Shown piece by piece: positions 35,914-47,739 of a stretch of DNA of 64,000 nt. Location of the stretch: assembly GCF_937616625.2 (NCBI RefSeq), contig NC_065577.1:29215501-29279500 (forward strand), read 5' to 3'. A program made the position numbers and the translations under genes. The first letter of the stretch is position 1, and each line of letters starts with the position of its first letter. The notes beneath the pieces were generated by a model. The model ran no database searches, was not told the DNA's origin, and saw only the letters and a list, made by a program, of their open reading frames with translations. Source of the DNA: Mercurialis annua. Lineage: Eukaryota > Streptophyta > Magnoliopsida > Malpighiales > Euphorbiaceae.

Positions 35914-37624
35914 AGAGAAGCTTGGCCTTTCTCCGATCAAGATCACGGTTGGCAAGTTTCTGATTGTACCGCAGAAGGCCTTAAGGTATATAGATATACA
36001 AATCAGCAGCCTAACGGTACACACATTCGGCTTGCGGTTACTAATTTCCCCTCTATCTATGTGTTGCAGTGTCTTCTATACGCGGCACAGTTGCCCGCGG
36101 AAATGATTGGTGAGAAAGCAGAGGATCAGCGCGCATTCGATGCTGTCAATGTTATACTCTCCCTGCTGGTAATATAAAATTCTTAAATACTATGTCGCTC
36201 GGATTCTAGCAGTTGTGTAATAATTAATACGTACAGGGTAAAAATGGCGGTGTATCAGCTTGGGAGCCGGTGAGAGGTTCCATTTGGTTAGAGGTATGTA
36301 AATGTGTAAGAATTTTTAGTAATACATAAACAATTTACTAGTAAAATTCTAAATTATTGATTTTTTTCGTTTGATTTTGGTGTGTTTGATTAGAAACTCA
36401 ATCCGATGGAGTTTTTAACATCGTGACCGAGCATCAGTAAGACATAAATATAAAACAAAAGTTAGATTAATTATAAAGTAATTGATGATATGAATTGTAT
36501 CTAATGAGCAATTGAATTGAAATGAAATAGATACGTGGAATGCACGTCATCAGCAATAGAAGCCCTAGCCATGTTTAAGAAGGTGTACCCCAGTCATAGA
36601 ACCAAAGAAATCACCAACTTCATTGAAAAGGCAGCTCAATATGTACAAAACATTCATACAGCAGATGGTTCTTGGTACGGAAATTGGGGAATTTGCTTCA
36701 TTTACGGGACATGGTTCGCACTTGTCGGACTATCCGCTGCTGGTAAAACTTACAACGATTGTCCGTCGCTGCGCAAAGGAGTTGATTTTCTGCTCAAAAA
36801 CCAATGCAAAGATGGCGGTTGGGGAGAGAGTCATCTTTCCTGCCCAAACAAGGTTAATACATAGAAATTATTTAATGCAATCAATGTGCTGCGTTATTTT
36901 ACTACACATTTTTCACATTTACAACTATGTGAATCCTGAACTATGTTGTAAAATAACGTAGCCTATTTGTTGTATGAGATAATTACTCGGTTAATACATG
37001 TTTTTTTTTTGAATTTCGATGGTTTAATCGTATTTTGAATTGGATGATTTAGATATACACACCTCTCGAAGGAAAACGATCCAATATAGTTTATACTGCT
37101 TGGGCAATGTTAGGTCTAATACATTCCGGCCAGGTTAGTTTAATCATTTTTTAAAAACTTGATTTATAATAAACCGATATCATATATATTTTATGATATA
37201 AAATTTTGTATTTAGGCAAAGAGAGACGCAACTCCTCTTCACAAGGGTGCAAGATTGTTGATCAATTCTCAACTTGAAGATGGTAGCTTCCCTCAGCAGG
37301 TAATTTTGATTGGTAATTAATATGTTGAGCAAAGAATCAAATCAAAACAAATAATTGAACCTAACAAATAAACTTGGTTTGATTTATCAAAATAGTTTTA
37401 TTTTTCAATTCATTTCAGTTAAATTTCTTCAAAATTGAATTAAGCTTGATTTGAATATTTAATTTGGTTAAAATATAATAATAAAATGTTTGGTGTAGGA
37501 AATAACGGGAGCATTCAAGAACAACAATATGTTACACTATCCGTTATACAAGGATTGTTTTCCATTGCGGGCACTGGCTGAGTTCCGTAAACACTGTTTG
37601 TTGCCGTCAAACAAGAGTTTTTAG
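35914..37624 (+). pseudogene. 5'-truncated oxidosqualene cyclase (C-terminal half)
   Basis: Exon remnants: about 35914-35985, 36070-36168, 36237-36293, 36394-36436, 36531-36852, 37053-37133, 37216-37299, 37499-37624. They encode the part from [20 protein letters not shown] (catalytic DCTAE) to a normal stop. About 470 N-terminal residues, including the MWCYCR-type motif, are missing. The fourth piece is 43 nt where the cycloartenol-like gene has 47. The resulting frameshift produces a TGA at 36424. The intron that splits the W-Y of GSWYG in the other two genes is absent here, while the intron before YVECTS is present. The C terminus is diverged (NNNMLHYPLYKDCFPLRALA). QVSDCTAE groups it with triterpene rather than sterol cyclases. 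The specific product class cannot be told. Confidence 0.9.
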
Positions 37625-39612
37625 TTTTAAAATTAAATTTAATCGGTCCACCTTTGACCAACCAAGTGTACCATTAATTAATGTAATTTATTCATCATCC
37701 TTTTGTTCAGCTCCTACATGTCATCATATTGGTCTGGTGTAAATTCACACCAAATGTAATCTACTCCCTCCATATAAAAGAAACACTATTTTTGTCTACA
37801 TGTTTATTTATTTTATTTTTAATACTAATATTTTATGTCAATTTTTTTGTTTTTATATTTTTATAGTTTTTATATTTTTATGTAACCTTTTTAGTTAATC
37901 TTATTAAGAATTATTCAACTCACGTTTATATGAAAAGAGTAATAAAATAGAATAGATCTTAAATATAATTTTTTATAATTATATATTGTATGTGCATATC
38001 TGAAAAAATATATTAAAAAGTAGTATGTATTTTAAATTGTTAAAATTGAAATTGATGTTTAAAAATATTAAATTAAAAGTTGGTTGTGTAGTTTAGATTA
38101 TACAAAAACATTTGATTTTATTTGTAATTAATAGAATTTCTAACTATGTCAAAATAATTATGAAGTATTTTTAATTTAATTTTTATTTTAATATCATAAA
38201 TGGTTTTTATTTTAATATGTTATGATGCAATTAATATTGCAACAGAGTGGTCACTTGGTTGAGTTTACTATAACCACAAACTACAGAGTTAGTTAGGCTA
38301 GCTGCTTTATCATATTTCATTTTAAAAGTTCATTTCACTCCTCCAATTTAACACAAATGACAAAAAGTATTTAAATTTATATTTTGAATAAATAAACATA
38401 CAATTTAGAAAAGTAATTCATTTTACTTCTATTGGTAAATACTAGACTGCGTGAGTTTACAAATAATGAGGCCGTAAATGAACCAAGCCATTATGTCCGG
38501 CTTAATAAAAACTTGATTCGAACTCGTTCATTAATTTAAAAGAATGAGCTTAAACTCTAATTTATATTCATTTATTTAAATAACCGAAGTTTGAACTTAA
38601 CGGTGGTCGGTCTGTTTAATTTCACGAACGATTATCATATATCAAGCCGACACGATTATGGACTTGCAAACGGACTCATATATGGGATTGATTACGAACT
38701 CGTGAGCTGACTTTATATGTAAACTTGATTAGAAGTTCATGAGCTCACTTGCATGTAAGTAAAATGACGTTGTTTTAATTAAATTTATACAATTTGTAGT
38801 TAACTAATCAAGTTTGGTATATGTTCATTCTTTTAAATAATAAACAAGTTCAGTTTGTAGTTATTATTTTGAGTGTACAAACCGAGCTCAAACCTGACCT
38901 CAGTTCGTTTGGCACGAAATGAACGAGCTCGATCTAGGCTCATTTAGTGCCTAAGTGGATGAATACAAGATGTACTCAGGCGAACATGAAGATTGTAAAT
39001 TTTAAATGAGTCAAATTTTAACATTTAAAATTTGAATCGAGCTTGAACTGAACTCTTTCATTTATATAAAAAAACACCTCAAATCTTGGCTCAACTCGAT
39101 TCGTTTACAACTCTATAGATGAGAAGAAAAAATAACTTAATTTTATCAATCTAGGAGTTTATTTGTTAAAACCCACCAACTTAAACACTTTTAGTCTTTT
39201 ATATTAAGTTGGAGGAGTGAAATGAATATTTGTTAATATTTCATTCCATGACAAAGAGACAGATATACACAATACTCTGGTAACAATAATGAAGCAAAAG
39301 ATTACAGACAAGATTTAAGCATCAATCTAAAAATAGCGTAAAATGACAACTAACAAATTTAAGATAAAACAGTTTTTGAAAGGCAATCCATGCATCTCTC
39401 CATCTCTTCCCTAGTATACACATTATTACCATCCTTTTCATTTCCTTTTCTGGTCCGTACACAAAACTCAAATTAAAAAAGTAACATCACTTTTTTAATT
39501 TCTGATCCCTTCTCTCTCTGTCTCCATTGCCATCAATTTTGCCTCCTAAAACCAGAGTTGGTGGTGCTTTAATCGCTCTCTCCGTCGTCCGTTTATCGGA
39601 GTTATATAGCAA
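37625..39612. other. Intergenic spacer before the receptor-like kinase
   Basis: AT-rich. A half Stowaway-like end (CTCCCTCCATATAAAAGAAA) is at 37763. The stretch 38480-39130 contains recurrent GAACTCGTTCATTAAT, CGAACTCGTGAGC and AACGAGCTCGA-like words, suggesting an old degraded repeat. No gene is supported. CT-rich sequence at 39495-39600 probably is the 5' UTR of the kinase gene. Confidence 0.5.
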
Positions 39613-42600
39613 ATGGTAATGGGCGCGCTCGCCCCCACGCTTGCGCGCAATACTAATTCATCTACGACGAAAATTCTGATACTTGTAACGGTTCTTTTCG
39701 CATTGTCGTATGAGGGGTTTGGTCAGAATGGAACCGATTCTGATGCACTTTTGAAGTTTAAACTAGCCTTAAACAACAGCTCTGCTTTGTATAATTGGAA
39801 TTCAGTTTTTTCTCCGTGTGAGTGGGATCACTCGAACTGGGTGGGTGTTCTTTGTCTGAATGGTTCGATTTGGGGTTTGAAGCTCGAACATATGGCTCTC
39901 AACGGAACGCTTGATGTCGACTCTCTTGTTTCTTTGTCGTCCTTTCGCACGTTAAGTCTGATGGACAATCAGCTTGCCGGGGCTTTTCCTGATATTAAGA
40001 AATTGGGAAAACTGAAAGCTCTTTATTTGTCCAATAATAGATTTGCTGGTCAGATTCCTGACGATGCTTTTCTTGGTATGGGCTCTTTGAAGAGGGTTTT
40101 CATGGCTAATAATATGTTTACGGGCGACATTCCTATCTCCCTGGCTGAATTGCCCAGGCTGACGGAGCTGAGACTCGAAGGGAACCAATTTAAAGGCCGA
40201 ATCCCGGATTTTCAACAGCATGGATTGAAGGCTGTTAATCTTGCTAGCAATGAATTGTCGGGTCCTATCCCTCCAGCTCTTAGCAGATTGAATCCTGAAT
40301 CCTTTTCAGGTATTACCTTTTACCTTTTAATTATTTATCATTATAGTTCAAATGGTATAAGCGCTCAACAATATTTTTCTGCTAAGGTTGTGCGTTCAAT
40401 TCTTTTCATAAGCGATCTCCCTTTTCAATTACAGTCGACCCTCTGATAATTAATACACGTGGTGGATTAAAAATTTATTAATTATTAGAATTATTAATTT
40501 ATTGAATTTGTATAAAAAAAATTATAAAAGATATTTTAAAGCATCTACATTAATAGACCTAATATTAATATTATACTATAAAAAAAACTAACTAAATACA
40601 CTTTACAATCACTCAATTTAAAAGAAACAATTTTATATTCAATTTAAAAAATATCAATTGATATCAAACCAAAAAAAATTATTAAGAAGTTGTATTTATA
40701 AAGTAAAATAATTTTTAATATTTTTTATATTAGAGATACTTTACTTACTTTAATTTGTTTATCTGATAACTCTTTTAAAATTTCTCAAAAGAATAAGAAA
40801 GTTATAATATGATGGTATTTCGACTTTCACTTTATGAATTAAGGTTACTATTACCTGAAATAAATCATCAATTGTTATATAATTTTTTTAAAAAAATCTC
40901 TCTAATAACTAATATTCATGTAGAATATATTTTAAATTTTATTAATTATTAAATAATAGAATTATTAATTATCCGACGTGGAACGAAGTTGGTTATCTCA
41001 ATTTTCTATTAATTATTAGAATTAATATAATTTATAAAATATTAACTATTAGAGGGTCGACTGTATATATAAAAAAAAATTATTGATTAGATCAGATTGC
41101 AATCTTCGTGTGTTGATCGTTAATTTAGTGACAAATGGATCTAATTTCATCAGGGAACAAGGAGCTATGCGGGGCGCCTCTAGACCCATGCACATCCTCA
41201 TCCCCATCACCGGCCCCAAAGGAAAAACTTACAACTTCGAAAACCGTCATAATTTTTATCTTGGCGCTCATTGTGTTAGCTATCATTGCACTTGTTGTGG
41301 CTCTATTGCGTGGGAGGAGGACGCGTAAATCACAACTGGATAGGTCGTCATCTTTATCTCAGAACTCCAACAAAATTGCACCCGATACTTACACTGCTGG
41401 CGCAGGGCAAGAACAAATTCAAATGCCGTTAGGGAGCAGCACGCAAGCAAGGAGGTCTGATAAATTGTCTTTCGTGAGGGAAGATGTTGAGAAGTTTGAA
41501 TTGAACGATTTGCTTAGAGCTTCCGCTGAAGTATTGGGGAGCGGGACATTTGGATCTTCGTACAAGGCTTCTGTGGGGACCAGCCAATCCTTGGTTGTCA
41601 AAAGGTATAGGCATATGAACAATGTGAGCAGAGAAGAGTTTCATGAGCATATGCGTCGGCTTGGCAGGTTGAAGCATCCAAACTTGCTGCGCCTTGCTGC
41701 TTACTATTATCGTAGAGAAGAAAAGCTCTTGGTATATGAGTTTGTCGCGAATGGGAGCTTGGCTAGTCATCTTCATAGTAAGTAGATTGCAGATAAATGC
41801 TCAATGTTTAGCACTTCAATCACGACTTTTAAATTTTTGCAATTCAATGCATACAGCCAATTGACGGTGAACTTATGCTGTATGCCATATCAACACAATT
41901 TCACTGCCAACTACTTTTACGCATTGAATTGCGAAACTTCCAAAATTTATCAATTGATTTGCTTTTATTAGCGGCGATTAAAGCGTTAGATGCTAGGATT
42001 GATTTGCAATTAGCCCTATTCGAACACATATTAATTTATTAGTTAATGGTTGGTCTTGATATTTGACTGATTAATTAACTGTGTTTTTAAACATTTGTGA
42101 TTGTTTAGGCAACAATTCGTTAGAAGGTCAAGGGCTCGATTGGCCTACGAGGTTGAAAATTATCAAAGGGGTAGCCAAGGGGTTGGCTTATTTGTACAGC
42201 GAGCTTCCTATACTAGTTCCACATGGTCACTTGAAATCTTCGAATGTGCTTCTGGAGTCGTCCTTTGAGCCTCTTCTGACAGATTATACCCTGAGGCCAG
42301 TGATTAATCCTCAGCAAGCTCACAATCTTATGATTGCATACAAATCACCCGAGTATGCACAGACCGGCCGTACATCTGACAAGACCGATATGTGGTGTTT
42401 TGGCATTCTTATATTGGAGATATTGACGGGGAAGTTCCCAGAAAACTACATAACGCCGGGTTACGATAGCAGCGCCAATTTAGCTAGCTGGGTGAATAAG
42501 ATGGTGAAAGAAAAGCGAACGAGTGAGGTGTTCGACAAAGACATGAAAGGAGGTAAATACAGCAAAGGCGAAATGATCAATGTATTGAAGATCGGGTTGA

Positions 42601-42773
42601 GTTGCTGCGAAGAGGATGTGGAGAGTAGATTAGACATCAAGCAAATAGTTGAAAAACTCGAGCAATTGAAAGAAGGAGACGTAGATATTGATGATCGGTA
42701 TGGAAGTAGTGAAGGGAACCATTTTATGATTAGAGGGAGTGAGGATGGTCATCCGAACGGGGTAGATCGATGA
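39613..42773 (+). CDS. LRR receptor-like kinase of the pollen receptor-like kinase (PRK) type
   Basis: Three exons: 39613-40309, 41154-41777 and 42109-42773, giving about 661 aa, a normal length for LRR-III/PRK proteins. Order: signal peptide (about 19-38), LRR N-cap with CEW, five to six leucine-rich repeats (LSLMDNQLAGAFPDI and others), Cys pair ELCGAPLDPC, a Ser/Pro-rich stalk, a transmembrane segment at about 263-284, a basic RGRRTRK, then a kinase domain. The kinase has GSGTFGSSYKA and a candidate Lys in LVVKRY. It has HGHLKSSN in place of HRDLKxxN and LTDYTL in place of DFG, so weak or no catalysis is expected. This is common in Arabidopsis PRKs, which act in pollen-tube signalling. The frame is intact and all splice sites are canonical. 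Function in pollen is inferred from family. Confidence 0.93.
40325..40430 (+). repeat. tRNA-derived SINE-like fragment, copy 3, in receptor-kinase intron 1
   Basis: ATTATAGTTCAAATGGTATA followed by GGTTGTGCGTTCAATTC and CATAAGCGATCTCCC resembles 3626-3735 and 4547-4660. Its right end abuts the Emigrant-like MITE. Confidence 0.5.
40432..41063. mobile_element. Emigrant/pogo-like MITE, copy B, in receptor-kinase intron 1
   Basis: CAGTCGACCCTCTGATAATT at the left and AACTATTAGAGGGTCGACTG at the right are inverted, with TA at 40430-40431 and 41064-41065. It is 632 bp, and is the inverse-orientation sibling of 19382-19980. It makes up most of the 844-bp intron, without harming the reading frame or splice sites. 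Confidence 0.9.
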
Positions 42774-45034
42774 GTGTATAGTAGAGGAGAATGAATTCAT
42801 TGTGAAGAGGGGATGATGACGAAAAGCGGTTTCGCAGGCGCAGCTGAACAGTAAAACAATGGATGAATATAACTTGATTATTAGCTTGTGAAATTGATGA
42901 TCTAATGGTGCATTACCTATTCAAATTTTGGGTATGAATTGCAGAAGGGCTAGTTTTTATTTATGTTTTTGTTTCTACCACAAAATTGTTTTGATGAGTG
43001 TAATGGTGGTGCACATAGTGATTAATCTTGTGGGGTTGAATTCAATCTTTTTTGGAGAAAACAATAGAGATGATTCTTTTTATTTTGCATTTTCTACACA
43101 AATTGAATATTTGTATTCTTGTTTTTGATGAATGGAGAAAGTGTATATAGAAATTATTTTTTTATATGATTACAAATTCATATGATCAATTCAATTCATG
43201 AAGAATGGAATGAATTTTCAATTTATATATATCAGCTCAATCTTTAAACAAAGGTTTCAATTATATCTGTTCATTTTGTTTGCTTTCAAAACAAAACAAA
43301 AACTACAAGTTACTAACATATACATTATACAATACCACTTTTCTTTTTCTTTCAAATAGAAACCATTGTTGGCTATATTTTTTTTATTATTATTATCTTC
43401 GGCTGTCGTCAATGATTTATTTTGACCATTGACGGCAGCTATTTTTTTATATTGCCTTATTTTCGCAAGAAAAATATTAAAAAAAGATTTTGGTTGGTTA
43501 AACTCATCCACAAAACATATCAAGAATTACATGAGTTAAAAGACCTTCCGGTACTAAAGATGGAATGACTTGGGACTGAGAGTGTTATTTTTTTTGTTTA
43601 TTTTATTTTATTGTCGATCTTTTTTTTCCTTATACTTTCTTTATGAAAAATTTTCTTGTTCCTTTTCTATAAGAGGATTTTGAGCATTAGTTTAGAATGT
43701 AATTTGTATTTGCTGAAGCATCTTGAAAGTAATGGAAAATCTGTTTTTGTGTAAAAAATAAACATATACGATATCAAAAGGAATATAAATTATAATTGTC
43801 TCATAATTATTATCGTTATTTTATATAAAAAAATTGTATTTTTTGTTCCATTTTAGAAATCACATTCTCTCTTTTATAGTAGGTTTAATTGCTTAAAAAT
43901 CATGAACTTTAGCGTCTTTGACAAATTTAAAATGAACTCCTAATTATTGCAATATTATATACTAACTTTTGAATTTTCACAATTTGAAAAACTGAGCAAT
44001 TTTCCACTAAAAACTTGTTAATGTGTCTACATCAACATTTTTTAATGAAATCGCTCAGTGTTTCAAGTTACAAAGAATAAAATGATAGTTCATAATTAAA
44101 ATTGTTAAAATTGCAAGTTCATTTTAAAATTGCAAACACGTTAAATTCATAATTTTTAAAGTTATTAAATCTTTCTTATATTACATTTTAGAAACTCAGT
44201 TTGTATTTTGACTATGTTTTTTTTATCTAAAACATCATCTTTTACCTTTTTTTCTTAACTTTATATTGGTTTGGAATACAAATATACAAGATATTAATAG
44301 CTAAACAATAATTAATGAAAGGTAACAAAAAATATATTCGAAAACTATATGTAAAAGTAAAACACTCGATAAAAAAACTATATGCAAAATACAGGGTGAT
44401 TAGTAAAATGGAATGTGTGAAGTATTTGTAGTATTTCACAAGAAAGAGAATGTTTTGTTTTAATTCCATAAATAATTATAAACAATTATTTCCAGCATCA
44501 CAATAAGCGTATAAAATACTAAAATTTTGTTAAAAAAAGAAGCAATAAAATTAAAGCATGACAAAGGAAAGTAAATAAAGAAAACTAAAAATTGTTTATG
44601 AATGAAAAGAATGATGGAGCATGAAAAACACTCAACCTCTTACCACTTGTTCATAACAAATTAATAAGTGTACAGTGAACCCCAAAGTAATAAAGTTTTG
44701 ATTTGGTTAGAAATTAAAACAAAAAGCGTTGACCAATTTTGACTAAAAATAGGGTTTCGTCTAAAGCTAAGGGGACAGAAAACATTTCTAAAATTAAACA
44801 AAGATCTAAAATTGTAAGGCTTTGATTTTAGAAACTAAAAAAAGGGAATTTTGGCAATCCAAATGGGAATGGTGTTGTTTCAGGTTTCATAAAAACTGAG
44901 CCACACTTTGCCAACAAATTTTACTAACAAAAAAAACACATTTTTAACAATTTTAGTAAATTTAAATCTCTCTATTTCTTATTTTCTTGATTTTCTATTA
45001 TCAATCAATCAATCAAAATAATTTTCTGAAAAAA
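42774..45034. other. Intergenic spacer after the receptor-like kinase
   Basis: The first few hundred bases are the probable 3' UTR. A diverged inverted-repeat element related to the one at 25394-25718 spans about 43885-44165 (TTGCTTAAAAATCATGAACTTTAGCG at the left end against TTAAATTCATAATTTTTAAAG at the right). No gene is supported in the remainder. Confidence 0.5.
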
Positions 45035-45215
45035 GAACTGCATGTTACACTATGCAGCATACAAAATTTAAAAAAGTAGTATTTTATATAAAAAAATTTA
45101 AAAAATCCTAGATGTCTAATGTCTAATTGTTTGTTAATGACAGTAATTCCGGCTCATCTAGAACATTTATACTATCCCTTGATTTGTATGCTGCATAGTG
45201 TAACATGCATAGTGT
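45035..45215. repeat. Scrambled OSC-exon inverted repeat
   Basis: Bases 45041-45065 (CATGTTACACTATGCAGCAT plus 5 nt) and 45183-45207 are a perfect 25-bp inverted repeat with a 117-nt spacer. The first arm, extended left to 45035, matches 30 nt of the OSC last exon seen at 3213-3242 and 11664-11693. The spacer contains AAAAGTAGTATTTTATATAA, and also the inverse of the TTCTAGATGAGCCGGAATTA phrase that lies just upstream of the 3175-3441 fragment. The pieces are therefore a rearranged copy of the 3100-3245 region. Confidence 0.93.
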
Positions 45216-46205
45216 AACCTGATGTGGTATTGACAAAATTGGATTCACATAATACAAGAGCCAAAGAGTTATCTGAATGCTCGTGCTTTACTAACCAAAC
45301 TTTAAATGTAGAGGAGTCAGCTTTCTTATGACCTTTCTTCTTCTAAAAGAAGCATGTTAATTCTTTCTTAAGACACCTTAAGAACCACTCACAGCACTAG
45401 ACTGACCGGTTTTCTTAGAAGTAAAATTCTTTGATTTCTTACCTTTCTTTTTGTATTAAGCCTGAGAGACAAAAGAGCCGTATTGCTACGCTCTGCCTTT
45501 ATTTTGTCCTCCTCAAAAACACATATGGCAATGAAATCGTTGACATTCAATGGAACCTCATAAGAATTATAAGTAATTATAAGCGTTCCAAACTCCTATG
45601 GTAGAGTGTTTAATGCTTGATGAACTATACAAGCATCAGGAAGAACAATGTCTAGGTGTTTCAGCTTATTTTGAATGTGAACTTTCATAAGGATGTACTC
45701 CCTAACACTTCCTAAACCAGTATACTTTATGGGATATAATTACTTCAAAAGGGTACCTAAATTGACACTCAGTATCTCAAGGATACATGTACTAGGAAAT
45801 TCCTTGCAATAGTGGTTTTAGAAAGACCACTGAGCAATGTTTCAAAATCGACCTCTTTATGGTCAAATAGCTCATGCAATTTGTCTTATACCATGTCGAA
45901 TAAATTTCCTAATCCACATCAGAACTAGCATCAGTGAGGTTATTAGGTTTAGGAATTTTTAATGCAAGATCAATATCTGCTAATTCCATAGCCAACTAAA
46001 TGTCTCTTTACTATATTTTTAAAATTAGAACTATTCAACATCACAATCATAATTGTGTTGTTGTTAATTGAAAAAGTGAGTGAAAAAATAAACAATATAA
46101 CACTTTATTTTTAGCACAATTTAGAACAATTAAATGCTCCAAGCCACAAAATAGCATAATCCGAAAAAATTTAACGCATCATTATATAAACACCTTTGGA
46201 CAGAA
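45216..46205 (-). pseudogene. Decayed gag region of an older Ty1/copia element
   Basis: Minus-strand frames, broken by stops, encode words of a copia gag protein: LADIDLALKIPKPNNLTDAS followed by EIYSTWYKTNCMS and TIKRSI, then further on the basic KKKGKKSKNFTSKKTGQSS. The strand and position fit with the primer-site and LTR remnants at 56047-56061. The young copia element at 46211-54889 splits this older element between its gag and its leader. Pol is missing; the sequence stops at the OSC-exon inverted repeat. Confidence 0.7.
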
Positions 46206-46210
46206 TACAC

Positions 46211-47723
46211 TGTTGGGTTTTATTGGTTCATAACGCAGCGGAATTTCAAAAATTTATCTAAAAACCCAAACCAAGATCCATGTAATTCGAATTAAACAGA
46301 ACAATTACTTACTTGTATGTCGAATTCAACAGCAATGTAGGAAGGAAGGAGGTGGTTCACTTTGGTGATACCTGGCCTCGGATCAGAAACGCCTCCAAAA
46401 GAACGCGTCCTCTACGAGTATCCACACGAACAGACCTTAGCCAAAACTAGTGCTTGTGTGCTAGCACTATTGCTTCACAAGCAATTTCGAATTTTAGTGA
46501 TTTAGTGAATAATGAATTTCGTCATTCTCAAACCAACTGCTTAATGAGTATTTATAGTGATAAATAACACTAGGGTTTGAGACAAATTCGAATTTCAATC
46601 TCATTGCAATTCTACAAGTTTATGTTTATCAAAAACTCCTTTTTGATAATTATCCATATATATTAATTACTATATTTATTATCTTCCAAAAATAATAAAT
46701 TAAGGAAAACACTTATCCTTAAATTTCGAATTAATATATATATTTATTAATATATATATATATATTACGAATTATATATATATATATAATTAATCACTTA
46801 ATTACATTGGGTACAACCCATAACTGTTTTGGGCCTGTTCTTAGTGTGCGACCCTGTAGGTTCATATAACGTTGGCAGTAGGCTCGAAATCCCTATTTCA
46901 GCCCACAAGTCATAAGTGGCCTCTAGCAAGACATTATGACTACCCAAGTTATATGAATATCGATAATCCGATTTAACCATTTACAATAATATTTTAATCC
47001 CTTTATCTCTCGATATCCAGATTGAATATAAGGCATAGTTATGTCATCCTTATAACATTCAATCATTAGTTTCTTGACTCTAAGTAGACTGAAAATGATA
47101 ACTTCTTATCAATTAGCATGGCCATGCATTTACTTCAGTCTATCTTCTTCAAGGGGCCCATAGATATCTTACTCAAATAAATGAGGGACAAATTCCTTCT
47201 CAGTCACTCACATTTCTCACATAGTTACTTTCATATCCAATGACAATCTATTCCATTATCCTGTTAAAGATAATGTAAGACTGTATCAAAATATGAAATA
47301 GCTATGTAGAAATCCATGATGATTTCAAGGTCAAAGGATTATACTAATAGAACTGTAATGAGAATTACTTATGACAGTGATCTATGTAGTATTCTCACAG
47401 TGGGTCATCCAGTGCCTTATTTCTCAAATAGCACCTATGATTTGACTTAATATCTCATATACATGATTAGTAAAATATAATCATCAGTCAACATCATACT
47501 AGTCTCAATGTTCTATTAAGACTAGGGATAGATGGTATATAATTCTTTTATTAAACCTAAGGGTTCTACTATCAAGTCACATACTCGATGACCTTAGAAA
47601 GAATTAACCATTCAAGTATTTTAATCATTAATATAAAATGATAAAAACTGCCAATCAATAAATAATAAAATGATAAAGTCAAAACATGGTCAAACATGAT
47701 TGACCTAGTGCATATCACTAACA
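46211..47723 (-). repeat. 3' LTR of the young copia element
   Basis: 1513 bp, TG...CA ends (TGTTGGGTTTTATTGG to GCATATCACTAACA on the plus strand). It is nearly identical to 53381-54889. Confidence 0.97.
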
Positions 47724-47739
47724 ATCTCCCACTTGCACT
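47724..47739 (-). other. Polypurine tract of the copia element
   Basis: AGTGCAAGTGGGAGAT on the minus strand directly abuts the 3' LTR. It overlaps the stop codon of the polyprotein by two bases. It would prime plus-strand synthesis. Confidence 0.85.

Noticed and set aside
39952..40221. An 89-codon minus-strand frame under the LRR domain
   Set aside because: It is antisense to the leucine-rich repeats of a well-supported gene and resembles nothing known.
6678..42773. A complete triterpene biosynthetic gene cluster
   Set aside because: Only cyclases were found; no cytochrome P450, acyltransferase, glycosyltransferase or reductase is present in the window.
45216..46205. A functional gene between the inverted repeat and the copia LTR
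   Set aside because: Every frame carrying recognisable gag words is broken by stops.
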